From an uncultured Ellagibacter sp. (GTDB lineage: Bacteria > Actinomycetota > Coriobacteriia > Coriobacteriales > Eggerthellaceae): DNA of 10,817 nucleotides. Position 1 is the first letter of the stretch. Every line of letters begins with the position of its first letter. The notes below the pieces were generated by a model. It did not search any database and had not been told where the DNA came from. It saw only the letters and a list, made by a program, of their open reading frames with translations. Location of the stretch: positions 1 to 10,817 of the forward strand of contig CAKTSW010000025.1 in NCBI GenBank assembly GCA_934613165.1, read 5' to 3'. Shown in pieces: positions 1 through 7,138 of this stretch. Made by a program: the position numbers and the translations under genes.

Positions 1-1
1 G

Positions 2-553
2 GCGAAACGCTATCCAAGTCGACACAACGGGCAGAATCGCGTCGACCACCATGAATAGCGGGCCTTTCGTCACAAGCAACACGAAGTAAATCAAAAACGC
101 AACGATGAACGAGAGCGGTATGGCGGACTCGATATGCCCCTCGTCGCAGCTGCTGTAACGCGCGCCCCATAAAAGGGCGAGAAGGGCAAGCCCCACGCCG
201 CAGCATGCCCCGCCCGCAACAGTGAGAGCGGTATACCACGAAAGGTCGAGGTGGCTCACCCAAACGAGAACCGACCCCACGCAAGCGCAGCCGGAACCGA
301 CAACCCCCATGGCGCGCTGAACCGCGTTACCCAAACCGCGCCCCCGGAACCGGGCATAGACAGCAAGCACAACGATCGCCCCGAGAACTTGACCGATCCC
401 CGCGAAGACCCACGAGCGCTCGACGCCGCAAAGCTGAACGACCACGGGGACAAGCCCGCACGAGAATAGCGAGCAGTACATCCACGCGAGAAAACAGCCC
501 AGCCCTACCGCACGCCGAAGCTGCAGCACATACGCTTTGCGAAGCGCCGTCAT
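2..553 (-). CDS. Partial multi-membrane-span protein, probable N-terminus of a LuxR-type membrane regulator
   Basis: The gene starts at an ATG (551-553) preceded by a good ribosome binding site (GGAGGGG, about 5 bases upstream) and runs off the left edge, leaving 184 residues. I see about six hydrophobic segments (roughly residues 15-38, 47-66, 82-99, 108-129, 143-161 and 165-182) and no soluble domain. Eggerthellaceae carry many regulators with an MFS-like N-terminal membrane half and a C-terminal LuxR helix-turn-helix, often divergent from molybdenum reductase operons. The layout here and the GxGLALLALLWGARY segment (around 119-132) fit that pattern. The DNA-binding end is outside the window, so the family call is an inference. 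A plain transporter is the main alternative. Being divergent from the reductase operon, it could be that operon's substrate-responsive regulator. Confidence 0.6.
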   Translation of the reverse strand, partial: MTALRKAYVLQLRRAVGLGCFLAWMYCSLFSCGLVPVVVQLCGVERSWVFAGIGQVLGAIVVLAVYARFRGRGLGNAVQRAMGVVGSGCACVGSVLVWVSHLDLSWYTALTVAGGACCGVGLALLALLWGARYSSCDEGHIESAIPLSFIVAFLIYFVLLVTKGPLFMVVDAILPVVSTWIAFR

Positions 554-811
554 TTCGTCCCCTCCGACTTAAACCCCTAAACCTTCCCGAAAGTGTAACG
601 CACCTGCTCGCCCATCGGTCGAAAACGATTGCACTACCTGATTAACCACCCATATTTTCCTGGGGAAACGTAAAAAATAGTCATGATGTGGTTAGACGCG
701 CGAATGCCTTTCGAGAGATGATTTACCCATGCCGTTACGATGACGCACCCCGTCTTGCGCCCGCAAACTGGTTCACGGTTCCACACATCTTTTGACGAGA
801 AGGAGGGGAAT
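554..811. promoter_or_regulatory. Divergent intergenic region between membrane regulator and reductase operon
   Basis: This 258-base region separates two divergent genes and should hold both promoters. It contains an AT-rich core (about 640-685) in otherwise GC-rich sequence. An inverted repeat TAACCAC (643-649) / GTGGTTA (688-694), 38 bases apart, could be an operator. A weak plus-strand promoter candidate is TTGCAC (629-634) with TATTTT (653-658), 18 bases apart. On the minus strand, TACACT (592-597) is a candidate -10 for the membrane protein gene. None of these is strong on sequence alone. Confidence 0.35.
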
Positions 812-3800
812 ATGGAATCGACCAAAATGAGCCGCAGGAGCTTCGTCGCCGCTATGGGGGCGGCCGGCGCTCTCGGCATCGCAGGCGTCGGCATATCCGG
901 GCAGTGCCACAAAGCGCTTGCCGACAACGCCGACTTCGCGGCGCCCGAAAACGGCCACGGACAGCCCGTCGAGGCTTCCGTCGACCCGAAAACCGGCGAC
1001 GTTACAGTAAACGACGATGTCATCATCCGCTACAGCGCATGCCTTGGATGTTACAGCTCATGCGGCAACCGCCTGAAGCTTTCCCGTGACGGGAGCACGC
1101 TGTACTCCGTGGGCGGAAACCCGTACAACCCAAGCTGCGCGAACCCGTATCTGCCGTTCGAGGCACCGCTCGAAGACGCCTACCGTTCCATGAGCTACGC
1201 CAACGGCTACGGCAACTCGACCCGCGGCACATCGTGCGGGCGCGGGCAGGCAACGCAAGACGGATACGGTCAGCCCGACCGCATCACCATGCCGCTCAAG
1301 CGCGCAGGAGCTCGCGGCGAGGGCAAATGGAAGCCCATCAGCTGGGACGAGCTCATCAAAGAGGTCACCGAAGGCGGCAAGCTGTTCGCCGACATCGGCG
1401 AGGACCGGGAGATAGAAGGCTTCCTGTCCATCCACGACACCGAAACGCCTTTGAACCCCGCCGAGCCCACGCTCGGTCCGAAATCGAACCAGCTCGTGCT
1501 TCTCGGCGGGCGCGGCGATGGGCGCACCACGTTCGGAACGCGTTTCGTCAACTGCTTCGGGTCGGTCAACCAGTACGGGCATGCCTCCACTTGAGGCGGC
1601 TCCGCAAGTGCGAGTTCGTACTTTCAAACCGGCACCCGTTCCCTCAGACCCGACGCCCTCGATGCAGAGTACATCCTGTGGCTCGGAACCTTCCCCGGCT
1701 CTAACGGCAAAAGCTTCCAGGAAATCGCCCGCGACACGCTGATCAACCTTCAACAGCACGGCGCGAAGATGGACGTGTTCGATCCCGTTTTGGGCAACAG
1801 CTGCTGCACACCCGGCGCCAAGGGCATCACCTGGCACCCCATCAAGACCGCGACAAACGGCCAGCTCGCCTTGGGCATGATTCGCTGGATCATCGAGAAC
1901 AAGGCCTACAACGCCGACTACCTCTCCTACTCCAACTACAAGACCGCCGTCGCCGGAGGGTACGCCTCCTACACCGGGGCGTCTTTCCTCGTGATCGACG
2001 ACGAGTCATCGGCGAACAACGGCAAACTCATGACGGCGGCCGATGCCGGCCTCACCGAACCCGAGGCCGACCCTGCCGCCAAGACCAAGCCCACTTACTA
2101 CATCGTTATCGACGCCGACACGAACGAAGCGGCCCTCAACACCGACGCAGCCCATGGCGTCATCGACTTCGAAGGCGAGGTGAACGGCCTGAAGGTTCGC
2201 TCGGCGTTCCTCTATCTGAAGGACAGCGCGCTTTCCAACACGATGGAAGAGTACGCCGAGATAACCGGCGTTGCGCGCGAGACGATCGAGTCCGTTGCCC
2301 GCGAATTCACCTCGCACGGCGTGAAAGCCGCGACGACCGGCCTCGGCTCGACCGCCACCTCGAACGGCATAAGCTCGATGGCTGCCTACACCATCCTGAA
2401 CGCGCTCATCGGATCGAACCAGATGATCGGCGGCATGGTCGCCCGGCGCATCGGAGCTTCCACCACCACCGACGGGAAGCGCTACAAGCTTTCCACCGTG
2501 AAGGGCAAGCCCGCGCTCACCGACGCGAAGAACTGCCAGAACATCGGACGCACGAAGCGCACTTGGGAGAAAACCGACGAGTACAAAAACCGCATCGCCG
2601 CAGGGGAAACCGACCCCAAGCCCCTGCTTCCTTGGTTCAGCCACACCGGCGTGTCGGACAACCAGGCGCTCATCTCGACGCTCGCCCAATACCCCTACCA
2701 AGCGAAGATCCTCGTCTCTTGGATGACGAACACCATTCAGGCAACTTCGGGAATGCTGCGTGATACGGTGATCGAGCGCATGAAGGATACCTCGGTCATC
2801 CCGCTGCATATCGCCTGCGACGTCGTAGTCGGAGAGCACGCGCAGCTCGCCGACTACATCGTGCCCGACACCAACCCGTTCGAGAGCTTCGGCGTGGTCA
2901 CCAACGAGGGATTCTTCAAGAGCAAGGGCAATTCGGTTCGTTGGCCTGCGAAAACCCCGGAAACCATTGAGATTTCGGATAACCGTCATGCGAGTTTCGA
3001 GGCGTTCTGTTGCGACGTGGCGAAGGCGTGCGACGTGCCCGGTTTCGGCGATGACGCCATAACCGACGCCGACGGCAACGCCTGGCCCTTAAACGATGCC
3101 TGCGACTTCTTCCTGAAGGCCGTGGCGAACATGGCCTACGACACCACGCCCGTTGCCGACGTCGCCGAAAGCGACGTGAAGCTCCAAGCGCTCGACAACC
3201 TGCCCGCAGCCTGGAAAAAAGCGGTTTCCGAGGAAGAATGGCCGAAGGTCCTGAACGTCCTTTCGCGCGGCGGGCGCTTCTGGCCCATGGAGGACTGCGT
3301 GGGCAAGAACGGCGCCATCAAGTATGCCACCGAGAACCTGACGCACTTCTACAGCAACCGCAAGGCCGCCGACGCGAACCCCTTCACCGGGGAAAAGCTC
3401 TCAGGGACGCTCACCAACGACCCCGAGAGATTCGCCGACAACTCCACACTCGACGATCACTACTCGCGCGAGGAGTTCCCGTTCCGCTCGACCAACTACA
3501 AGCCGCGTTTCCGCTCGATCTCGTTCTTGGCGAACAGCCCCATCATGCGCGATCTGTGCGAGCACAACTACCTCGAGCTCAATCGTGACGACGCGAAGAG
3601 GCTCGGCATCAAGGACGGCGACGCCATCAAGGTCACCAACCCGACAGGCGATGTGATGGAAGGCGAAGCCATGGTGCGCGCGGGCATCGCCGAGGGCACG
3701 TTCGGCGTGGCATACGGTTACGGGCATCGTGCCTACGGCGCGCAGGACGTCGCGATCGAAGGCGAACAGACGCGCAAGGGCGACCCCGCAATCGCGGCCG

Positions 3801-3916
3801 GCATCCACCTTCAAACCATGCTCGACCCCACGATCAGCGAGATCTATCCCCTTGCCGACCCCGAAGGAACATCCCCTGGCCGCTCGGGCGGCATGTACAA
3901 AATCGAGAAAGCCTAA
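812..3916 (+). CDS. ttrA: TtrA-like molybdopterin oxidoreductase catalytic subunit with in-frame TGA read as selenocysteine (Sec261)
   Basis: Read through one in-frame TGA (1592-1594), this encodes a 1034-residue Mo-bisMGD enzyme of the DMSO reductase superfamily, close in length and motifs to tetrathionate reductase TtrA. The ATG at 812 follows AGGAGGGG (801-808). A Tat signal has Arg8-Arg9 in SRRSF, a hydrophobic stretch and a likely cleavage site after ALA (35-37). Cys77, Cys80, Cys84 and Cys142 should bind a [4Fe-4S] cluster. TtrA-like blocks follow: the WKPISWDELI segment (173-182) and GPKSNQL (222-228). The segment FGSVNQYGHAST precedes the TGA, which occupies the Mo-ligand Cys position. 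After it come GGSASASS, AEYILWLGTFPGSNGKSF and WHPIK, all expected downstream blocks. A C-terminal molybdopterin-binding domain lies at about 890-1010. The frame is identical before and after the TGA. The protein should be exported folded to the cell-surface side with the next subunit. The substrate (tetrathionate or another oxyanion) is unproven. The alternative is a nonsense mutation making a pseudogene, which I consider less likely. Confidence 0.85.
1592..1623 (+). promoter_or_regulatory. Selenocysteine UGA codon and bacterial SECIS-like hairpin
   Basis: The TGA is at 1592-1594. Eleven bases later AAGTGCG (1606-1612) pairs with CGTACTT (1617-1623) around the loop AGTT (1613-1616). That gives 7 bp with one G-U pair. 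The apical loop starts 18 bases after the TGA and has G in its second position. Known bacterial SECIS elements sit just downstream of the UGA inside the coding region, and in E. coli fdhF the minimal hairpin also begins 11 bases after the UGA. Two AGT serine codons (1607-1609 and 1613-1615) fall inside the hairpin, whereas the preceding 260 codons contain none, which suggests selection on RNA shape. SelB recognition in this lineage is not known to me, so the exact loop requirement is an inference. Confidence 0.75.
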
Positions 3917-3930
3917 AGGAGGGATAAACG

Positions 3931-4548
3931 ATGAGTGAGAGAAAGCTTGGAATGCTGATCGACTTGTCCCTCTGCGTGGGTTGCAACGCATGCGCTGTCG
4001 CCTGCAAGCAGGAAAACGGCGTGCCGACCGGCTGCTTCAACACTTGGATCGAGAGTTTCGACGTGGAAGACGGAAGCGTCATCCGCCGCGCGAACATCCC
4101 GAAGCTGTGCAATCACTGCGAAGATGCCCCGTGCGTGAAGGTGTGCCCTACCGGAGCGAGCCATCGTACCGAAAACGGGACAGTCGCCGTCGACGCCGAC
4201 CGCTGCATCGGCTGCAAGTATTGCATGGCCGCCTGCCCCTACCAGGTGCGCTATCAACTGCCTTCCGGGGAAGTCGAGAAGTGCACGTTCTGCGCGCATC
4301 GCACCGACCGTGGCATGCTCCCCGCATGCGTCGGCACCTGCATCACGCATGCTCGCGTCTTCGGCGACATGAACGACCCCGAAAGCGACATCTCCAAGAA
4401 ACTATCGGGGTGCTCAATCGAAACGCTCTATTCCGACCTGGGACTTTCCCCCCACGTTTATTACATCGGACTTGACGAAACGCTCGCGATGCCCGTCGCC
4501 TCTGCCATCCACAAGGGCGGCAACGTCGCGAAGCACTACGAGGGGTGA
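3931..4548 (+). CDS. ttrB: Four-cluster ferredoxin-like electron transfer subunit (TtrB/DmsB family)
   Basis: This 205-residue protein should carry electrons from the membrane subunit to the catalytic subunit. It has sixteen cysteines in four [4Fe-4S] sets: Cys15/18/21/25, Cys60/63/68/72, Cys92/95/98/102 and Cys118/121/133/137. All ligands are Cys, with no Trp or other substitution as seen in some relatives. It has no signal peptide, so it is probably co-exported with the Tat-tagged catalytic subunit, as is usual for this family. The ATG follows a strong AGGAGGG site (3917-3923), only 14 bases after the catalytic gene ends, so the two are co-transcribed. The C-terminal 50 residues are less family-typical. 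The ttrB name depends on the partner being TtrA-like; PhsB, DmsB and NrfC relatives look similar. Confidence 0.88.
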   Translation: MSERKLGMLIDLSLCVGCNACAVACKQENGVPTGCFNTWIESFDVEDGSVIRRANIPKLCNHCEDAPCVKVCPTGASHRTENGTVAVDADRCIGCKYCMAACPYQVRYQLPSGEVEKCTFCAHRTDRGMLPACVGTCITHARVFGDMNDPESDISKKLSGCSIETLYSDLGLSPHVYYIGLDETLAMPVASAIHKGGNVAKHYEG

Positions 4549-4554
4549 TGAGCC

Positions 4555-5430
4555 ATGGTATGGGATTGGATGATCGCACTGTACCTGTTCCTTGCGGGTA
4601 TGGGAGCTGGAGCATTCGTGCTTTCCGGCATAGCGGGCATGGCTAAAACGCCTTGCCCGAAGATTAAACTGATAGGATTCATCGCTGGACCCGTTTGCGT
4701 GGCGATTGGCACGCTGCTTCTGGTAGTTGACGCTCATGCAGGCCTTATGAACCCGCTGCGCTTCTTCTATCTGATAACGAACCTGAGCTCGGTCATGGCC
4801 TGGGGCGTTATCATTCTGTCTCTGTTCATCGTCGTTTCCGCGGCAGCAGCGATCCTGCTTATCGCGAAGAAGAGGACGCCGCGCGCGCTCGACATCGCCG
4901 GCATGGCACTCGGGGTGTGCGTAGCCGCTTACACCGGAGTGCTTCTCGGGGACGCCTCTGCCGCTTTCCCCCTCTGGCATCCGCTTATCCTGCCGATCCT
5001 CTTCCTGGTTTCGGCGGCGTCGACCGGATCCGCGCTCGTTCTCGTCATCGCGCATTTCAAGGCGCGCGAAGAGATCGGCAACATCTCCTTCACAGCAAAG
5101 ATGGCCGCAATCCTACCTGCACTCGAAGCGCTGCTTGTCGTAGCGTTGCTCGGCACCGTGTCGATGACGAGCGGATCGGCCGCTCCCGCTGCCGCCGCAT
5201 CGGTCGGAGCCCTTTTGACCGGTGGGTACGCCCCGTTATTCTGGGTAGGCTTCGTCACGATCGGTCTTGCGTTCCCGATTGCTCAGGCGCTTGGCCGAAT
5301 CGCGAAGGCGAGAAAAGACGCTGAGCAGCCCGCCGCCCTCGCACTCGCAGGCGAGGCAGGGGTTCTCATCGGTGGCTTCCTGCTTCGTTACCTTATCGTC
5401 ATGGCGGCTCTTCCCGTCGCCGCGATGTAG
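4555..5430 (+). CDS. ttrC: NrfD/PsrC-family integral membrane subunit, probable quinol oxidase (TtrC-like)
   Basis: This 291-residue protein is almost wholly hydrophobic, with about eight membrane segments (roughly 5-27, 37-58, 80-104, 113-133, 140-166, 183-204, 225-245 and 266-290). The N-terminal LFLAGMGAGAFVLSG stretch and a following Asp/His-containing turn are typical of NrfD-type subunits, which anchor the enzyme and take electrons from menaquinol. It starts 6 bases after the ferredoxin subunit stop, and its ribosome binding site (GAGGGG) overlaps the end of that gene, suggesting translational coupling. With the catalytic and ferredoxin genes it makes a complete three-subunit respiratory reductase. 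It is shorter than Salmonella TtrC as I recall it, so the symbol is by context. Confidence 0.82.
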   Translation: MVWDWMIALYLFLAGMGAGAFVLSGIAGMAKTPCPKIKLIGFIAGPVCVAIGTLLLVVDAHAGLMNPLRFFYLITNLSSVMAWGVIILSLFIVVSAAAAILLIAKKRTPRALDIAGMALGVCVAAYTGVLLGDASAAFPLWHPLILPILFLVSAASTGSALVLVIAHFKAREEIGNISFTAKMAAILPALEALLVVALLGTVSMTSGSAAPAAAASVGALLTGGYAPLFWVGFVTIGLAFPIAQALGRIAKARKDAEQPAALALAGEAGVLIGGFLLRYLIVMAALPVAAM

Positions 5431-5439
5431 CAGATTAGA

Positions 5440-5476
5440 CCGGGGGCCTCGAAGCTTCACCGCCCAAGGCCCCCGG
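5440..5476 (+). other. GC-rich hairpin between membrane subunit gene and torD-like gene
   Basis: CCGGGGGCCT (5440-5449) pairs perfectly with AGGCCCCCGG (5467-5476) around a 17-base loop, ten bases after the membrane subunit stop. No T-run follows, so it is not a classical intrinsic terminator. It may partly terminate transcription or protect the 3' end of the upstream message, lowering chaperone expression relative to the enzyme. Confidence 0.5.
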
Positions 5477-5560
5477 AAACCTCTCGGAACGCGACCGAGG
5501 AAGCGAAACGCCTTCGTCGCTGCAACCGCGTCCTTGAGAATCGAAAGTTAGGAACACAAC

Positions 5561-6226
5561 ATGTGCGAAACCCCGCAAACGCACGAGGAGACGGCGCGTA
5601 TGTCCCAAGGCATGCGCGTGGTGTATGAAACAATTGCCGAAGCGCTGGTCAATGAGCCATCCGACCGCATCATCGGTGACATGAAGAATGTCGCCGATCT
5701 TCTTGGCGACGATCGTTTCGCCGACGTGACGCTAGACGCTGTTCTCGCGCAACGCTACTACGATCGTTTCTTCGTGGCTTCGAGCGCCTTTCATATCGCT
5801 TGGGAAGAGCGCGCGGTCTGGACCGCGAACATTGCGAACGGCCGCGTCGAATACGGAAGTCCCGCCGTTGCTCGCAGCGCCCATGTGCTGTCGTGCTACC
5901 GCGAAACGGGATTCGACTTCAGAGCGCTTTCAGGTTACGAAATCGCCGTGAAATCGCTTAAACCCGACTCGCTCGCATCAGAGCTCGCTTTCATGGCGTT
6001 TCTCCATGACGAAGCAAGTCGCGCGTTCAAGGCGGGCGATATCGCGAATGCAGCGGCGAACAGGCGTCTGGCACTGAGTTTTCTGACGCAGCACCTTTCG
6101 AAATGGACACCGCGAACAGCGGAGCTGGCTGCGCTTTCAGGCGACGACTTCTATGCACGACTTGCCGCATTCGCAGCAGATGCAGTGGAAATGGACAAAA
6201 GAAACCTTGCGGAAACGTTTTGCTGA
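5561..6226 (+). CDS. TorD/DmsD-family molybdoenzyme maturation chaperone
   Basis: This 221-residue, all-helical-looking cytoplasmic protein has the TorD-family signature: an early YYDRFFVASS block (66-75), SELAFMAFL (139-147), and near the C-terminus FLTQHLSKWTP (174-184). Such chaperones bind the Tat signal of a molybdoenzyme, hold it until the cofactor is inserted, and then release it for export. Position downstream of the reductase genes on the same strand suggests the Sec-containing catalytic subunit is its client. The start at 5561 has AGGA (5550-5553) seven bases upstream. A downstream ATG (Met14) is a possible alternative but lacks an equally good site. The 130-base gap and GC hairpin upstream allow for separate or reduced expression. 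Client identity is inferred from location. Confidence 0.78.
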   Translation: MCETPQTHEETARMSQGMRVVYETIAEALVNEPSDRIIGDMKNVADLLGDDRFADVTLDAVLAQRYYDRFFVASSAFHIAWEERAVWTANIANGRVEYGSPAVARSAHVLSCYRETGFDFRALSGYEIAVKSLKPDSLASELAFMAFLHDEASRAFKAGDIANAAANRRLALSFLTQHLSKWTPRTAELAALSGDDFYARLAAFAADAVEMDKRNLAETFC

Positions 6227-6244
6227 GACTTCTTCGAAAGCAAT

Positions 6245-6283
6245 AAGACGCCGCCCGTTTTCCAAGAAAACGGGCGGCGTCTT
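6245..6283. terminator. Bidirectional intrinsic terminator between convergent torD-like genes
   Basis: An 18-base perfect inverted repeat (6245-6262 and 6266-6283) with a 3-base loop lies between two convergent genes. Its GC core is flanked by A/T at the base, and the right side is followed by GATTTT. The symmetry lets it serve both the reductase operon and the opposing gene. Confidence 0.9.
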
Positions 6284-6294
6284 GATTTTGCAAG

Positions 6295-6954
6295 CTACTT
6301 CAAGCTTGCGGCAAGATAGCCGAGCAAAGCCTCGGCAACGGCAAGAACACCATCGATATAGCCGCCCCGAGCCGTTTCTTTCACAGCGCGGCGCAAGTCG
6401 CCGATCCACCCGAGCGGATGGTCGCATACGAACGAAAGGACGGCCGCGTCCCCGCAAAGCGCGTCGCGCGCCTTGCCGGCGACGTCTTCCCCGCGCCTGC
6501 GGCACAGCTCCGACAGGAAAAGCAGCTCGAGCCCGATATGATCCTCGTACTGGTTGTTCTCGTTGCTCACTTCGAGGCCGGCCGCGCGCAGAAGGTCGCG
6601 CATCGCGAAGGTTGCCGCACCGAAGCCTACGGGATTCTCGCTCTCCGAGCGATAGAACGACTCCCACGGGGCGGCAGCGGGGCTCGGCGGGCCGATGAAC
6701 AGCCGCGTGAACTCGGTTGATGCCAACTCCACCGGGTCGCGGCCTTCTTCCTCGCCACGATCGACCAGCACCCGCACGCATGCCGCCGCCTCATCGCAAG
6801 CAGCGGCAACCCGTTCATCGCCGAAATCGGGAAACATCGCCCAAAACGTTTGGTCCATACCCGCATCGGACGTTTGCGACATGGGTTTGAGCAGCGAGTT
6901 CCCTAAAAATGCGAACGCCTGCGAAAGCGTTGTCCATTCCGATGATCCGGTCAT
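6295..6954 (-). CDS. TorD/DmsD-family chaperone, second copy of different subtype
   Basis: This 219-residue protein belongs to the TorD superfamily but is diverged from the neighbouring 5561-6226 protein. Visible signatures are EFTRLFIGPPSPAAAPWESF (81-100), NQYEDHIGLELLFLSEL (134-150) and FVCDHPLGWI (175-184). The E/D-H-I and HPL-W blocks are the usual conserved face of these chaperones. The start at 6954 has AAGGA about 7 bases upstream. It converges on the other chaperone gene and is transcribed alone, with a candidate -10 (TACACT, 6992-6997) 38 bases before the start. It may serve the same catalytic subunit at another maturation step, or another molybdoenzyme elsewhere in the genome; the sequence does not decide this. 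Confidence 0.82.
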   Translation of the reverse strand: MTGSSEWTTLSQAFAFLGNSLLKPMSQTSDAGMDQTFWAMFPDFGDERVAAACDEAAACVRVLVDRGEEEGRDPVELASTEFTRLFIGPPSPAAAPWESFYRSESENPVGFGAATFAMRDLLRAAGLEVSNENNQYEDHIGLELLFLSELCRRRGEDVAGKARDALCGDAAVLSFVCDHPLGWIGDLRRAVKETARGGYIDGVLAVAEALLGYLAASLK

Positions 6955-6991
6955 GGGCGTCCTTTCGTTCTCCGATTCATCTTCTCCCTAC

Positions 6992-7000
6992 AGTGTAACG
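6992..7000 (-). promoter_or_regulatory. Candidate promoter element CGTTACACT upstream of second torD-like gene
   Basis: On the minus strand CGTTACACT contains TACACT, a plausible -10, 38 bases before the start codon. The identical nine bases occur at 592-600, 39 bases before the divergent membrane protein gene. I see no convincing -35 at either site. Confidence 0.3.
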
Positions 7001-7084
7001 TCTCAGATACCCAACACGGGCAGCAACCGAAGCGCCCATTCGATTCCCATCTACGGCCCACTCGTCGTTTTCGGCGCATAAAGA

Positions 7085-7114
7085 AAGGGAACCCATCGAA
7101 TGACAGGTTCCCTT
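7085..7114 (-). terminator. Intrinsic terminator of rpsA
   Basis: Read on the minus strand, AAGGGAACC (7106-7114) pairs with GGTTCCCTT (7085-7093) around a 12-base loop and is followed by TCTTTAT. It lies 24 bases after the S1 stop codon. Confidence 0.8.
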
Positions 7115-7138
7115 GCGAAAGTTATGAAAGCGTTCGGG

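Noticed and set aside
251..469. Small plus-strand open frame in the left-edge membrane protein
   Set aside because: It is opposite a hydrophobic, well-started minus-strand gene and has an unstructured, hydrophilic translation.
812..1594. Pseudogene by simple nonsense mutation
   Set aside because: It cannot be fully excluded, but the stop falls exactly on the Mo-ligand codon, a SECIS-like hairpin follows at the right distance, and the remaining 774 codons show no decay.
2006..2989. 327-residue minus-strand open frame inside the catalytic subunit gene
   Set aside because: It is a by-product of GC-rich codon bias opposite a strongly supported gene.
1595..3916. Downstream part as a separate gene starting at an internal ATG (for example 1769)
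   Set aside because: It has no ribosome binding site, it would lack the Fe-S and Mo-ligand region, and the sequence between 1595 and 1769 is conserved family sequence in the same frame as the upstream part.
812..3916. Catechol dehydroxylase-type enzyme, common in gut Eggerthellaceae
   Set aside because: The N-terminal CxxCxxxC block, the PISWDELI and GPKSNQL segments, the length of about 1030 residues and the NrfD-type partner fit the TtrA group better.
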